Assembly (NCBI GenBank): GCA_030141605.1
Contig: JAQGDQ010000953.1
Coordinates: forward strand, 1 to 64,000
Direction of reading: 5' to 3'
From: Tubiluchus corallicola
Lineage: Eukaryota; Priapulida; Priapulimorpha; Priapulimorphida; Tubiluchidae
DNA: 64,000 nt
The notes under the pieces: generated by a model
What the model was told of the DNA's origin: nothing
The model's input: only the letters and a program-made list of their open reading frames with translations
Databases searched by the model: none
In this document: positions 32,201 to 43,709 of the stretch, one piece after another
How positions within the stretch are numbered: the stretch's first letter is position 1
How the letters are laid out: every line of letters starts with the position of its first letter
Position numbers and translations under genes: made by a program

Positions 32201-35200
32201 CTAGATGGCACTAGCTGCCTAGTCAGACTATATATCATATTCATAGCAAGTAGGACACACAGATGGTGACCTGTAAAAGAACACAACAGGGGTAAAAACG
32301 TTCTTCCTTGAGCCTGTAGTCTCTTCAAGTTGGTGGAACAAACTTTGAAGTGTCGTACTTTGGACTTCAGTCGCAGGACAGTTACCATTTTTTCTTAACA
32401 TGACAGGCTGTACGGATTAGTACGGAAGTTTGTGGATCTTTTCTTTTTGGAGACTTATTGGAACACTGAAAGTTGCACTACTAAAGCTGGCCAGCTCGGT
32501 TTCCCTGGGAACACGAACACCACGCAGACCCGGTGAACAGAACCGCATTCCACATTGCTTAAAGGAGTAAGCTACTCTACGGTGTGGGCAGTACGGTGTG
32601 AGGACACTAATATGATACACGTAAGCTCCCATTTTTCATAGCTGGGAATCAAAATTCCCCGAACCTGTAATTGTAATGTTAAGCTGTTAAACATAATTTT
32701 TCAAACAGTAATCTTTTGGGTTATGTTACGCATCACACGTTATATATTATGCGCAATTCTTCCAGCTGATGCACCTCCAGATACCATCGAAAAGCCGCTG
32801 GGGCACCACGCTAGGGAAGGTAGGCAATCTGAAAATTCACATTCCTAAGAGAGGACCAGGTCGCCACACAGAATTTTGTCTACTTAAGGATGCTTCAATG
32901 AGCATGGTGAAAGCATCAGGAAAATCAGAGAGTTTAATGAGTTGAAGGCGACATTGCAGATATTAGCATAGAGGGCATTTATTTTTCTAATATTAGTTAG
33001 AGGAACTGTGAATAGTAATACAATACATCAACACACTGTGAAACAATGTAAAAATTTGATAAATGCACGAATAAATTTTAATCAGATGATTATACTCTTC
33101 CAAGAAAGTGTTATAAAAGTGAACATAAGCTTGCAAAGAAAAGACAGCAAAATTTTTTATTCACCTTCACCCCAGTGATGCAGTGTTCCACGCAGCATGT
33201 CATCAGCCATTTGGTTGAAGAACTCTGGAGGCATGTGCTGATCTCGTTGTGGTGGACGTCTCTGTCCAAAGTGGATTCCCGGGGCAATTCGCCCTGGATT
33301 CTCATGATCAGACTGTTCCCTAGACAGTGGTAATTCATGCATGCTAATCTGGCCAGATGGCGAACTTACAGATGAAGCGAGTGAATGAGAACTCGAGGAT
33401 ATTGATGAGTCAACTTCCACACCTGCCTTGGTGAGTTTCTCATTAGCATCTGTTTCAAAATAAACTACAGCTGCAAATTGATACTACGACTCTTTATAAT
33501 GAAAACTTCACTAAGATTCTTTTCAAACACAAAAAAAATGATGTGCAACATCACTAAATACAGATTCTAAATTTTTATGATACAACTCCAAAACCAAATT
33601 ACTAAAACTCTACCACTTTGTGTAAGAAGAATTAATACATGCGGCAAGCAAGCATAGTAAATGGCTTGAACCATGACTCACTGAAACGGGAACATCATTG
33701 GAAAACAGCAACAGTCAAAGTTATAAAAGATGTAATGAAAAAACAGTTTAACAATTTCAAAAAACCACTCCAAACAATAAATAAGAAAGGGCCAAGTATT
33801 TATTTTTTAGGCTACTTAAAGGAAAACCGGATGATCGTGTAAACATTAGTTCAAAATAAAGTATGCTCTAAAATATTGAAAACTATAATAGCTCTTTTTA
33901 AATCAAAGCTCATGTTAAAAAATAATTACCTCAGATAGTTAAATTTTGTTAAACTTTCAAGGCTAGGCTCTATTCAGTGAATACCTTAAGACTGGCAATG
34001 GTGCCTTTTTGTCCAATTCGCATAACCAACAAATAGGTACAGTACCTTGGTAAGCAGGAACATAAACTGCATTGTTCATCTGTGATGTAAAGCTCATTTT
34101 CGTGACATCACATCAGCATCTTATAGCAACGTTCGCTTGGGCAAACGTGCTTGACGCGCAGTGAAGATGTCTACCATTGCACAAATTGTGGTCACTTTGT
34201 GATGTAAGCGATAGTTGTGTTCTGTTAGCGTTAATTAACTTTCCAAGCTAATTATTCAAATATAAGACATAATTGTTAACTTTCATAGTCAAGAAAATGC
34301 ATATTTTGGGCCGTAATTCAACATGATATTGAGTCTAATCAATCATTCAGTTTTCCTTTGGCACAATTTTAAAAACTCACCAATACATGTTCATAATTGA
34401 AGGGTACCTTCAGAACGTTTCATTACTAGAGATCCAGATGGAGTCAAGTGAAGTTCTTCTAATGAACAGTGCTCATCCGCACCTGAAAACTTTCTCTTTG
34501 GAAATGGCTGAATAAAAACCAAGTCTGATAAAGAGAACGTTGCACCTAAGTCCTCTTTCTCCACCATTTCTCGCACTTGCTTGAGTGAAGCATCAGCCGG
34601 AAGTTTAAGGCGGACGACTTTTCCGCTAGGCAGACGAACCTAGAAACATCCAAAACAATGTGACTAAACTGATTATATAAGAAAAATTTAAGAACAATTT
34701 GAAGATGCTATGCAACCAGTTAGCCACTAGTCCGTCTAGATAACAAAAGCCAAGTTAAGGTGCCAAATACAAAGAGGAAGAAGATTTTCAAAAATCACAT
34801 GAATTCGACTTTTAAGCTTGCATGTCTTACAGTTTATCCTACTAGCAGTATAAAATCTTATTTGTTACAAATAAAAAAACATACATTCCCATCATTGGAT
34901 CTTTAGTCCAAAAGCCGGAATTACACATACAAAAACAAATGTACACAGTAACACACAAACACAACATGCAATCAGACAATAGCTATATAAAGATATGCAC
35001 AGAAAATGTATATTAGTCTTAAAGACTGTTAATTAAAATACAATATAGAATAAAAAGTACAGAATTGAGATCAACTTTCATGATAAAATAATTCAACACA
35101 TTGTTGTAAGTTGATTTCAATACTATAAAAAGTTGCATATTGTCTAAAATTATTGCAATAATAATATAACAAAAATTAAGTTGAGGAGTAGGCCTAAAAA

Positions 35201-38200
35201 CATTTATGAAACTAAAAATATTGTCCATGCAGGTTTTTGGATTTAAAAATAATAAAAGACAACACGATAGCTAATTTTGCAGTTTTCTGTTTGAAATATT
35301 TAACCTTCGTGTGGTTTGGGTGTGAAACTAGAAGATTATGGAAACTGTTTAATCTCTTTTCATCAGTTTTCAAAATGAGCCCACGGCTTCCAATCTCGAT
35401 TGCAGAATATTGCACTTTGAAACTGTTTTCTTCAACGTTTTCTATTGCAGTCATTAAAGAGTAATACAAAAGCTTAGTTACCTGTATATTAGCTACATTA
35501 GATGACTGCTGTTTTACTGGCTCATCTGCAACAATTGCAGTTTTGCTTTCTTTAATAGTAGTTTCTGAAGATGATGATTCAGTTGAAAAACTCTACAAAA
35601 ATGTAGATCTTATTATTTCACAAATATTATTAACATTTATGCAGTAGCGCCAATTGAAATTAAAGTTATAGAATAAGAAATGAGAAGCTAAAAAGGCCAA
35701 TTTAAATTTCAACCAGCTTTTAGAGATACTACGGAACATCATTGTTACGGATGATCACGCTAAAATATGAGATGTATAGTATTTGGTCAAATATTTTTCT
35801 TAAAAATGCTTACCACTTGTTAAGTATGTTACGTTAGGACAACAACAGAATGGTTAAGCTTCAAAAAAGAGCAATTAGATAGTGGGACTTGCTCAATACA
35901 TCAGTCATACCGAACTTCTTTTCTGTCAATTTAAAGTGTTGAAGCTTGAACATGTACTTGCTGTCACAAAATATAAATTTTATTTTCAATATTGTACACA
36001 CTTATTACCTGCTTATTTCATGGTTTATGCATAATGCGAGGAACAGATTACCATAATTACCTTACAAGAGCTAGAAAAACTACAAGTCCACCTAACTTAA
36101 ATTCATATTTTCAAACAGTATATTGTTGTATATCATTTTTTTAACTAATAATAGTCATTTAACTGAAATGGATCTCCCAGCCACATCTGTATAGAAGCTA
36201 CAAGGCAATTACATGTGTTATGTTCTCAAATTGTGAGTATGGCTTGAATAAAAAACAAGTGTTAAAAAAGTTAAAGAATGCAACTATTATTAAGTAGGTG
36301 AATAATTTTTTAAATTGTTCGTTATGCAATCATCTTTACCAACTTTACAAATATATTTATAGATCAAAATAACAAAATCTGAAAATCTCTTGTGAGAAAA
36401 ACATTTCGTTTCAACTGTTACTCAAGTTTTAACTTGACCAGACTCTAAAAGTCTATTTTCAATGTCTTTTGTTCAAAACAATGTAAAGCATTTAAAGAGC
36501 AAAAGTGAGCACTGTTGAAAAAATTATTATCAAAGTATAAGAACAAAACGTGCTTAGCTTCAGGTGCCAGACTGCATAAATAAGCTACTGACTTAATAAG
36601 GTAAAGTGACTTTGTAAAAAAGTCTAAAAATGACTATATGTGCTATCCAGAATCAAACCTGTTTCGTAAATCTTTGTTTCTCCCTGTCTTCTTGAATCTG
36701 TTGCAAGACAGCAGTCCTGGCCACTTTTTCAGCAATCCTTTCTGCTTTTGCCTTTTTTTCTGCCTCTTTTCGTAACTTTTTCTCATATTCATCTCTTATC
36801 CGCTGTTGCTCATCAGATGGCTGAATGTGACTGACTAATTCTAGTGGTTCAGACGGAATTTGCCCTCGATTAGAATCCTGCAAAAACAATAGCTAAAGGT
36901 TTGCAATTTTGTTTGTTACTTTTAATGAGCCAAAATGAAGATAAGTACTTGATGCTGTGACGTTAAAAATAAATTATGATCATATTATATCAAGTTGGTA
37001 AAAGAACTTTTTGGTATACTTTTGCAAACCTCTACATTCGCAGTGTGTGTAGTATGATAATTTTGGCCGCCTTCTTCTTCTTCTTCTGCCAGCAGGGTAG
37101 CAGATCAAAATTTAATGGACTGTATTATTGTATCATGAGTGTGCATGTATTGTGCACAATATAACAAAGAAAAAAATGCATTACAGTGTTGTGTTTTGTT
37201 TCTCTCGGAAGGCTCGTAGAGAAAACCAGAAAACACTTCATCAAATTAAACCAGTTTATTATGCGAGAATTCTACAACACAAAAGTATGAAGGAACGCGA
37301 AATGTTTACAGTAAACGTGAAAATCTGGAAACGTGCAAGCGTATCTGAGGATACAAGAGAATGTGAGAGAATCAGAGAATGTGCCAATCAACTTCAGCGG
37401 CCAGCTCCGCCTTATATATCAGTGCTAGTTCTAGAAACTTCTATAAAGTAAGATGATTGTTCTACTATACAATGGAATATTCTACAATATTCTATTTAAT
37501 TCTAGTAGATGTCAGCGACCTCCACAACACCTCCGCACCGAAACTGATGCTGTCTCCAAAGCATCAGCAACAAAGTCTCTCTCTCGGCTTGGGTGTTCTC
37601 TTGGATCGTCTGGGGTTGTCCGGTCCACACTCTGGCACAGACGGCTTGGTCTCGGACATGGGCCGAGGTGCTCTGGTCTGCTTCAGAGTTTCTGGCGGTT
37701 CTTCCAGGATCTCCATTGGATGATCAGGTGGAAGCTCAGAAGTAAAGTCCGTCTCATCACCAGGTTCACAGTCCTCCGCAGAAGCGCGGACGTAGCTGTT
37801 CCCAGTGTCGTCTCCACACTGGACCATGAGGAAGGATCTAAACGCTTAACGTTGAAGCAGCGAGTACCCAGAGACTTCTTGATGACCGCTGGTACCCATC
37901 GGGGATGTATGTCTCGACGAGGTCCATACTACAATGCATAAACAGGTTCTCCCGCCTTGTACTGCTTGCTGACCTTGGTGACACCTCCCAAGTCTGGAGT
38001 CGAGCGAGATGACTCCTTGGATTGCTTGCCCTGAGCGGTGTGCGCTGGCGAGAGTAGCAAGGAGTCGATCCTTGTCCGTATCGCAGCACACATATTTTGA
38101 TAAAAAATATTTATCTGGAACACTACATATACTTCCTGGTGCACTTCAAATTTTTTCAAATTCAAATTCAGTTTATTTCACCAGCAAACTACAATAATAC

Positions 38201-39365
38201 AAATATACATGTATAACTTTTTGTATAATTTAAAGCAACAAAAAAATGAAAATAATTTCTGACTCCCTAGAAATAAAATATAAGGTGATGCAGTTTGCCA
38301 AATGGTAGCTAAAAAAGAGACCTTGTTATACCATCACGAAATGTGAAGTAAAGAATGGAGATGAGAAAAGAAGAGAATAAAGAAGAGCTAGCTGCAGTTA
38401 GTAGAAAGAAAGCAGAAGAAAAGAAGAAGTCAAAAGAAAACATAAAATAAGAAAACAATGACCATGTTCAGATTAACTGCAACTGATTTTTTACAAGAAA
38501 AATGCACTTAGTCTGTTATCAGTATAAAAATTTTATATTGATTTCAATGAAATAAATAAATTTTTAATTGGATTAAATAGATTTTGGGCAAAAACGGTGA
38601 CACGTTCCACGCGAGCCACTGCACCTGAAAAAATGAACCTGTTTTTTACCCTTTTGTGCATTAGCAGAGATGGAAAATGATATAAAAGACAACAATATTT
38701 CCATCAAAGATGTCGTTTCAGTACTATTTTTATTCCGTGTTCTTAATCTTAGTTTATTTTTAAGACTTGTAAAAATACCGGGAGGAAATTTGCCCAAAGC
38801 CAAAATGCCGAATCCGTAGAGGCCTAGGCATTGAATGTTTTTGTATGAAAACTGACTGGGCCATGAGCCGAAAAGGTTCAGTGGGAATGACTTAAGCTAA
38901 ACTAACCATATACTTTATTTTCTGCAACAGTTTTGCAGTGTGAGAGTAAGACAGCTTTGCAAATTACAAAAATGTTAACGTGAATCTAGGCACTTAAATG
39001 CACGCATGAGCTTACTGAAATCTTAATCTTGGCCAATTTGCATTCAAATATACCTCCGGTGTCAAGGAACCACGCGCTTTCTCATCATCACTTTCAACAA
39101 TTGGTTGAGCCTGACTTCCCAAAGGTGAACGAAGTTTCAATGACTGCTGCTTAGTCCTCAGTCCAGGTTTTCCTTGCAAAAGCCATTCGACTGCTGCATC
39201 AGCTGTTGTAAAACCCATCTGCACTGCTTGCTGGCAATCGCCTAGCTCGAATCCCATGCCTAATAGGCATACTATTAGATCATCAAGTGTTTGTTTCGAA
39301 GTTTCTGAGGGAGCAGAAAACGTCCAAGATTCTGCCATATTGTTATTGTCCTTGCTCTTTGACAT
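26222..39365 (-). CDS. UBA - coiled coil - UBX - leucine-rich-repeat protein, 11 exons
   Basis: Exons in coding order: 39365-39054, 36877-36659, 35592-35482, 34639-34408, 33449-33165, 32132-31649, 30507-30276, 29265-29130, 28581-28394, 27067-26929, 26520-26222. Phases agree throughout and the stop is TAG; the product is about 878 residues. Residues ~26-66 form a UBA domain (LLGMGFELGDCQQAV..AVEWLL). Residues 105-177 are a charged EK/KA-rich coiled coil, 178-214 a Ser-rich linker, and 215-291 a UBX domain (VRLPSGKVVRLKLP; LEELHLTPSGSLV). After a 95-residue linker come RNI-like leucine-rich repeats to the end (for example HISLASSPLITEASL, LVSLNVEGTQVSNNGI, SLTSLDLTNYIKITDEGI, SLTKLNLSRTKVDDRGL). 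UBA binds ubiquitin and UBX usually binds p97/VCP, so an adaptor role with LRRs recruiting substrate is inferred. The N-terminal half resembles UBXN1-type proteins. Two adjacent genes are possible, but exon 5 splices in phase into the LRR exon (WGEG|QRL). Confidence 0.85.
27538..27990 (+). pseudogene. LINE reverse-transcriptase C-terminal relic (L2/CR1-like)
   Basis: In intron 9 of the UBA-UBX-LRR gene, opposite strand. Frames read ILGIKISDNLKWEA (RT thumb), then YGTFLHETKVAKRL and a degenerate LL.SGHRYHSL, comparable with the LLPSGRRYRSL end found in such LINEs. Several stops. Confidence 0.55.
33157..33164 (-). promoter_or_regulatory. In-frame stop directly after exon 5 donor
   Basis: The donor after exon 5 reads GTGAATAA. 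If not spliced, translation adds one Glu and stops at TAA. Intron retention or early polyadenylation would thus give a UBA-UBX-only protein of about 388 residues without LRRs. Whether this is used is unknown. Confidence 0.4.
33820..34357. mobile_element. TTAA-type MITE, family B, copy 1
   Basis: A 538-bp element starting AGGAAAACCGGATGATC after TTAA (33816-33819) and ending CAGTTTTCCT, the inverted complement of its start, followed by TTGG, a likely decayed TTAA. Homologous to 45003-45546. It lies in the intron between exons 4 and 5 of the UBA-UBX-LRR gene, 50 bp downstream (in coding sense, before exon 5 side) of exon 4. Confidence 0.65.
37187..37514 (-). repeat. LTR of a Gypsy-type retrotransposon
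   Basis: A 328-bp block that on the minus strand starts TGACATCTAC and ends ACACAACA, preceded by a purine-rich GGAGGTGTTGTGGAGG tract. It contains a TATATAAG box (plus-strand 37411-37418) and an AATAAA signal (plus-strand 37255-37260) in the right order for an LTR. No second LTR is present, so it is a truncated insertion, in intron 1 of the UBA-UBX-LRR gene and in the same orientation. Confidence 0.6.
37530..38105 (-). pseudogene. Gypsy-type pol 3' end (integrase C-terminus), broken
   Basis: Minus-strand frames give AAIRTRIDSLLLSPAHTA, YKAGEPVYAL-stop-YGPRRD, RWVPAVIKKSLGTRCFNVKR, and then in another frame SAEDCEPGDETDFTSELPPD and PRRSKRTPKPRERL. This is the order seen at the end of Gypsy integrase-containing polyproteins, with one stop and one frameshift. 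It abuts the LTR at 37187-37514. The upstream gag, protease, RT and RNase H are missing. Confidence 0.7.
38155..38215 (-). repeat. Probable LINE 3' tail, reverse orientation
   Basis: TTTTTCAAATTCAAATTCAG then TTTATTTCACC. The reverse reads GGTGAAATAAACTGAATTTG, the style of tail seen at the LINE end near 42780 (GTGAAATAAATTGATTTGAG) in this window. Confidence 0.45.
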
Positions 39366-39594
39366 CCCGTCACTTTAAAGCGCACTTTAGATTGGCGGCT
39401 CTGTTCGTTGTCCCAGAGCTCATCATGAAAATCATAATTGCAACACAAGCAAATCATTTTGTTATGTGTTCAAATGCAACTGTTATTATGGTTACTATAT
39501 TATTGCACTGGAACAATATTAATGCTTGAAAATGCTTGATTTGCCAATGAACTACTAGGACGAAATTAGGACCTGTGTATCACAAGAAGCTGTC

Positions 39595-39680
39595 TTGTTT
39601 AATGGCTACAAAACGTATTCAGCTGCAATTCAATGGCCCTGGTTCAAATTCGGGCTGAGTCATTTACTTTTTAAATTTTT
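39595..39680 (+). repeat. tRNA-derived SINE-like fragment
   Basis: TGGCTACAAAACG resembles a pol III A box and GGTTCAAATTC a B box, at a normal spacing of about 45 bp, followed by GGGCTGAGTC and a T-rich tail. No complete cloverleaf can be folded (the acceptor arms do not pair), so it is not called a tRNA gene. Confidence 0.35.
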
Positions 39681-40199
39681 TCCATTTGACCAGGTTCGAT
39701 TTGAAAAATTTTAGAAAATTTAATTTGGATTTCTTTCATTATTATACATGTAAAAAGCATTGATTATTGTTAGCATTGATTAATAATTAACACTAAAATT
39801 ATGAATTTATTGTTGGTGCTGATGCACATTGACTTTTCCAGTATAAAGACCAGTCCTCAGATCCAGCGCCATTTGGGCATAGTAATGAAAAGTTGCTTCT
39901 CATAATTCAACAGCATCTTCAGGGTTTATTGTATCTGGAATTAATTTTCTCATCTCCATTCATTCCAACACATACCCTGTAATAGTATCATTACACTTTT
40001 TTTACACACAGGCATTTTAGATCTTTTTTGGAATTCGGAGTATGTGCTTTTTAATCACATTTCACCATTAATATATTAAATTTATGAATCTTATCCCCTT
40101 CACGTCAAGGTAGCTGCTTATGTGACTTATTCTCGACTATCATCGTGTTCGGTGTTAATGCACATCAAGTCCAAAGCTTACCCATGCATAATCAGTAAA

Positions 40200-42800
40200 T
40201 AACAAGAACGTGCTGTCGAGAGTTTAACGGGAGGACTTACCATTTATCGTCCGTAGTGATCTAAATCGTTTTGACAATGATATTGAAGCCATTTTTAAAG
40301 AGAATGCAATAAAAAATATTATGCAATCAGCATAAGAACATTGTTAACAGCTCATTTTATCGTCCTCCAAGTGAATGTCCTTTACAGTTTACAGATAAAA
40401 TCTTTGGCATAATATCCAATGTCAGTAACCAAGGGAATTGTTTATACATCACTGGCAATTATAATATTAATTTGATTAATCACCAAACCCACAATGATAC
40501 CAAATGCTTTATAGATTCAATGTTTACCAATTCTACATTCCCAACAATAACTCATCCTACAAGAATTAGTAACTATTCAGCCACAGTTATTGACAACATT
40601 TTCTCCAACGTCATTCAGTGCTATTGCAAACCTGATATATTGCTTACTGATATCACTGACTACTATCATATTTGATTTGATATCGATTTGATCAAAACAG
40701 CCCTTAGAAACGAGTTATCTCTGCAGTAATTGGGATGACGTTCTGTTACAGCCAGATCCTAAGTTAGCCACAGCGATTTGATCAAAACAGCCCTTAGAAA
40801 CGAGTTATCTCTGCAGTAATTGGGATGACGTTCTGTTACAGCCAGATCCTAAGTTAGCCACAGAAATTTTTTACTATAAATTTAATAACATTTACAGCTC
40901 GCATGTGAGAGAGAAATACACACAAATCAATCCTAACCATAACAAGAAACCCTGGATATCTGTTGGATTATTGAATTCGATTAGAAACAAATATATACCT
41001 AGGATAATCACTGCTATACTTCCTCAAATATCAGTACCTATAACTCATATTTTAAATAAATCTCATAGAAGTGGCATTGTTCCCATTAAGATGAAACAAG
41101 CTCTTACAGTACCATTCCATAAAACCGGTGACTACATGAATCTAAATAACTACTGACTGATATCCCTGTTACACTTTTTTTCTAAGATACCCAAAAGATG
41201 TGTGCACAATAAATTACACAAACATTTAGTCAAAAATAACATACGTAACAGCAGCCAATTTGGATTCAGATCAGGCCTATCCACTGAGCTGGCTTTAATT
41301 AAAGTCTGTGATCAAATTGTTAATACTATCGAAAACAATTCAATCTCTGTTGGCATTTTCTGCGACTTGTCTAAAGCCTTCGACACCATTGACCATGACA
41401 TATTAATTGAAAAATTTTCTCACTATGGTATCGGCGAAGAATTTCGAATGAATGGTTTAATAATTATCTTTCTGTAAGAAGCCAAATAGTTAGGCGCAAT
41501 AATTGTCTATCCAGCCCTCAATCCACGCAGTATGATGTACGTCAAGGCTCCATTCTTAGCCCTCTATTATTTTTTATGTATATCAACGACCTGTCTAATA
41601 TCTTAACGGTTTGCAGATGACACCACAGTATTTTTTGATCTACAATCTTATTCTGTATCTGAAATAAATAATAAACTTCCATTAATAGCTGATTGGTTTA
41701 AAGCAAAGAAATTGTCGTTGAATCCAACTAAAACAAACTGCATCGTATTCCACTCTAAAAATAAAAGGCTCGCAATTGACATTAACCTATACATTGAAGG
41801 ACAGGCAATCGAAAGAGTTCCAAATATAAAATTCCTAGGTGTTGTAATTAATGAAAATCTTGACTGGAAACCACATATCAATTCAATCAGTTTAAAAATT
41901 GCCAAGAATCTGGGAATAATCAATTTTATTAAAAATAAACTACACAAATCTCATATTATTACACTCTATAATTGATTGGTATTACCATACCTATATGAAG
42001 TACATCTTATCAATCCAATTTAATAAGTTTTTCTAGGTATCAAAGAAAGTTTATAAGAATACCAAAGAATTTATCTAAACGTACCACTGTTGGTACGTCC
42101 TTATTTAATGAATGTGGCATATTAATTATCGAAGACTTGATTATACATTGCTTGTCCATTTCTATGCAAGACATACTACAACTTGTTTCCCACTTCCTTT
42201 ACGAATCCAATTGCAGCAAATCCTAAATATCATTTTACAAGGTTCAATGAATATCATGTCCCTTACTGTCGTGCTAATAGTGCCAGGCACTTTTTTAAAT
42301 TTACAGCCGGAATAAACTGGAATAAAATAAGTGCCCAGGTAAAAATACACTATTTAGAGTTTCAAACAGTATTTGAAAAGAACCATTCTTGATTCATACT
42401 TATAATACAGTTTTTATGCTTCCATGCTCTCATGCAGTCACAGTGTTCTATTTATTTATAATTATTTATTCCATTATTTATAATACTATTTTAATATAGC
42501 TCTATGTAAATTAAACATACACTATGGTCGTTTCCTCTCCCCCCTTCCTTCTTCCTATCTCTAATCTTACTATTTTTTCCATTTCGCCATTGCTACTAAC
42601 CCTATCCATTTTTTCATTCACTCATTTGTGCCACCTTAACAAGTCAAGCTTCCAAGGTGTCAATTATCGCAACTCTTTTATTTGGTTAATTTGACTTCAT
42701 CAATGTTTTTTTTTACCTATGCTGTTTTTTTTCCAATCACATTGTATGTTGATGTATTGTATATGTTTTGCTGGAGTGAAATAAATTGATTTGAGCACGA
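40200..42800 (+). pseudogene. 5'-truncated LINE with endonuclease and reverse-transcriptase relics
   Basis: The endonuclease part (40230-40680) reads FYRPPSECPLQFTDK, GNYNINLINHQT, PTRISNYSATVIDNIFSN, ILLTDITDYYHI. RT follows with NSSQFGFRSGLSTELALIKV (41235-41300), GIFCDLSKAFDTIDHDI and, after frameshifts, RFADDTTVFF with the FADD active-site box, then KLSLNPTKTNCIVFHSK and FLGVVINENLDW. The 3' end near 42790 has GTGAAATAAATTGATTTGAG. It belongs with CR1/Jockey/L2-group non-LTR elements. Stops and frameshifts make it inactive. Confidence 0.85.
40684..40863. repeat. Perfect 90-bp tandem duplication in the LINE
   Basis: 40684-40773 is repeated exactly at 40774-40863, starting CGATTTGATCAAAACAGCCC and ending GTTAGCCACAG. 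Length 90 keeps the LINE frame. No mismatches are seen, unlike the decay of the surrounding LINE. Confidence 0.95.
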
Positions 42801-42968
42801 GTAAACAGGTTGCATGGCTTCTCTTTGACAACGAAGAAGAAAAATCTATTACGAAGAAAATTTCAACTAGTATGACAGTTACAAGTTGAAGATTTTATCC
42901 GTTTTTTAGTTGAACCATTTTAACAGTGTTTGATTTTTAATGATTTTAAATAATCTTCGATTTTATTC

Positions 42969-43196
42969 ATGGGTAATCCAAAGAAAACTGACGATGTAAG
43001 ACATAGCTGTGTAGTTTGCAGAAGTACGAAAAGTGGTCCAGTTCCAAAAGGAACAATTTATGCCGTATTCTGTGATGATTGTGCAAGCATGTACCTGTGC
43101 AATGCAGATTCCAGGAGCCGTGGTGATGACATCTCGTCAGTTATGGACTGTTCAAATGATATGGGTGACTTCTTAATCTCTCATTTAATGAACTAA
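42969..43196 (+). other. Unrecognised 75-codon ORF with two CxxC pairs
   Basis: ATG-initiated frame of 75 residues, hydrophilic, with CVVC about 20 residues before CDDC, a spacing that could bind zinc. It begins about 180 bp after the LINE 3' end and stops 55 bp before the palindrome array. I know no family for it. It may be a first exon, a repeat-derived ORF or chance; no splice donor is obvious. Confidence 0.2.
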
Positions 43197-43250
43197 TTTC
43201 AATGGGAAAAGGTTTGTTAACTGCAGATTTGGCAAGAAGTGATATTAACT

Positions 43251-43345
43251 GCAGGATCATAATAATAAACACCTGATTTCCACTAAGATTCTGCAATACT
43301 TTCAGAATCTTAGTGGAAATCAGGTGTTTGTTATTATGATCCTGC
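43251..43345. repeat. Near-perfect 43-bp hairpin
   Basis: Arms 43251-43293 and 43303-43345 are complementary with a single T/G opposition, around a 9-base loop (CAATACTTT). As plus-strand RNA all 43 positions could pair, the odd one as G-U; as minus-strand RNA it would be an A-C mismatch. Confidence 0.95.
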
Positions 43346-43505
43346 GCTGCAGGCCTATGCAGAATCTTACTGGAAGTGAGTCGTTTTTTTCTGCATTTAA
43401 GATTCTACATTAGCAGAAATCTTTTGTAAATCAACCGTTTGTTTTTAATTAAGATTTTGCACTATATGCAGAATCTTATTGGAAATCAGACGTTTATTGT
43501 TACTG
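43251..43505. repeat. Array of related palindromes, motif TGCAGAATCTTAnTGGAAATCA
   Basis: The right-arm sequence CAGAATCTTAGTGGAAATCA recurs as GCAGAATCTTACTGGAAGTG (43358), GCAGAAATCTTTTGTAAATC (43413) and GCAGAATCTTATTGGAAATC (43468). The last two are preceded by their inverse, making palindromes AAGATTCTACATTAGCAGAA (43399 on) and AAGATTTTGCACTATATGCA (43451 on). The block therefore is three to four diverged units of one hairpin-forming repeat. Confidence 0.8.
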
Positions 43506-43709
43506 TTTCTCCTGTTACAGTACGACAGTGAATAATCCAAAACAATGGTACCTAGAATAAACGAACTTGTAGGGTGGACAACTGCAGTAGGGCCTTTAGA
43601 CTTCTGAGGGAGTGGCAAAATCTTCTAGTTACTGCAAAAGTAATAAAATTAAATGATTGATTGTTAGCATTACACTAACCACCAGATCGTAAATTTGAAT
43701 CTGTTTCAG

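Noticed and set aside
32173-32632. Two ~71-codon frames in intron 5 of the UBX-LRR gene, same strand
   Set aside because: No recognisable domain and no splice phase that joins them to the LRR exon better than exon 5 does. An alternative first exon remains possible but unsupported.
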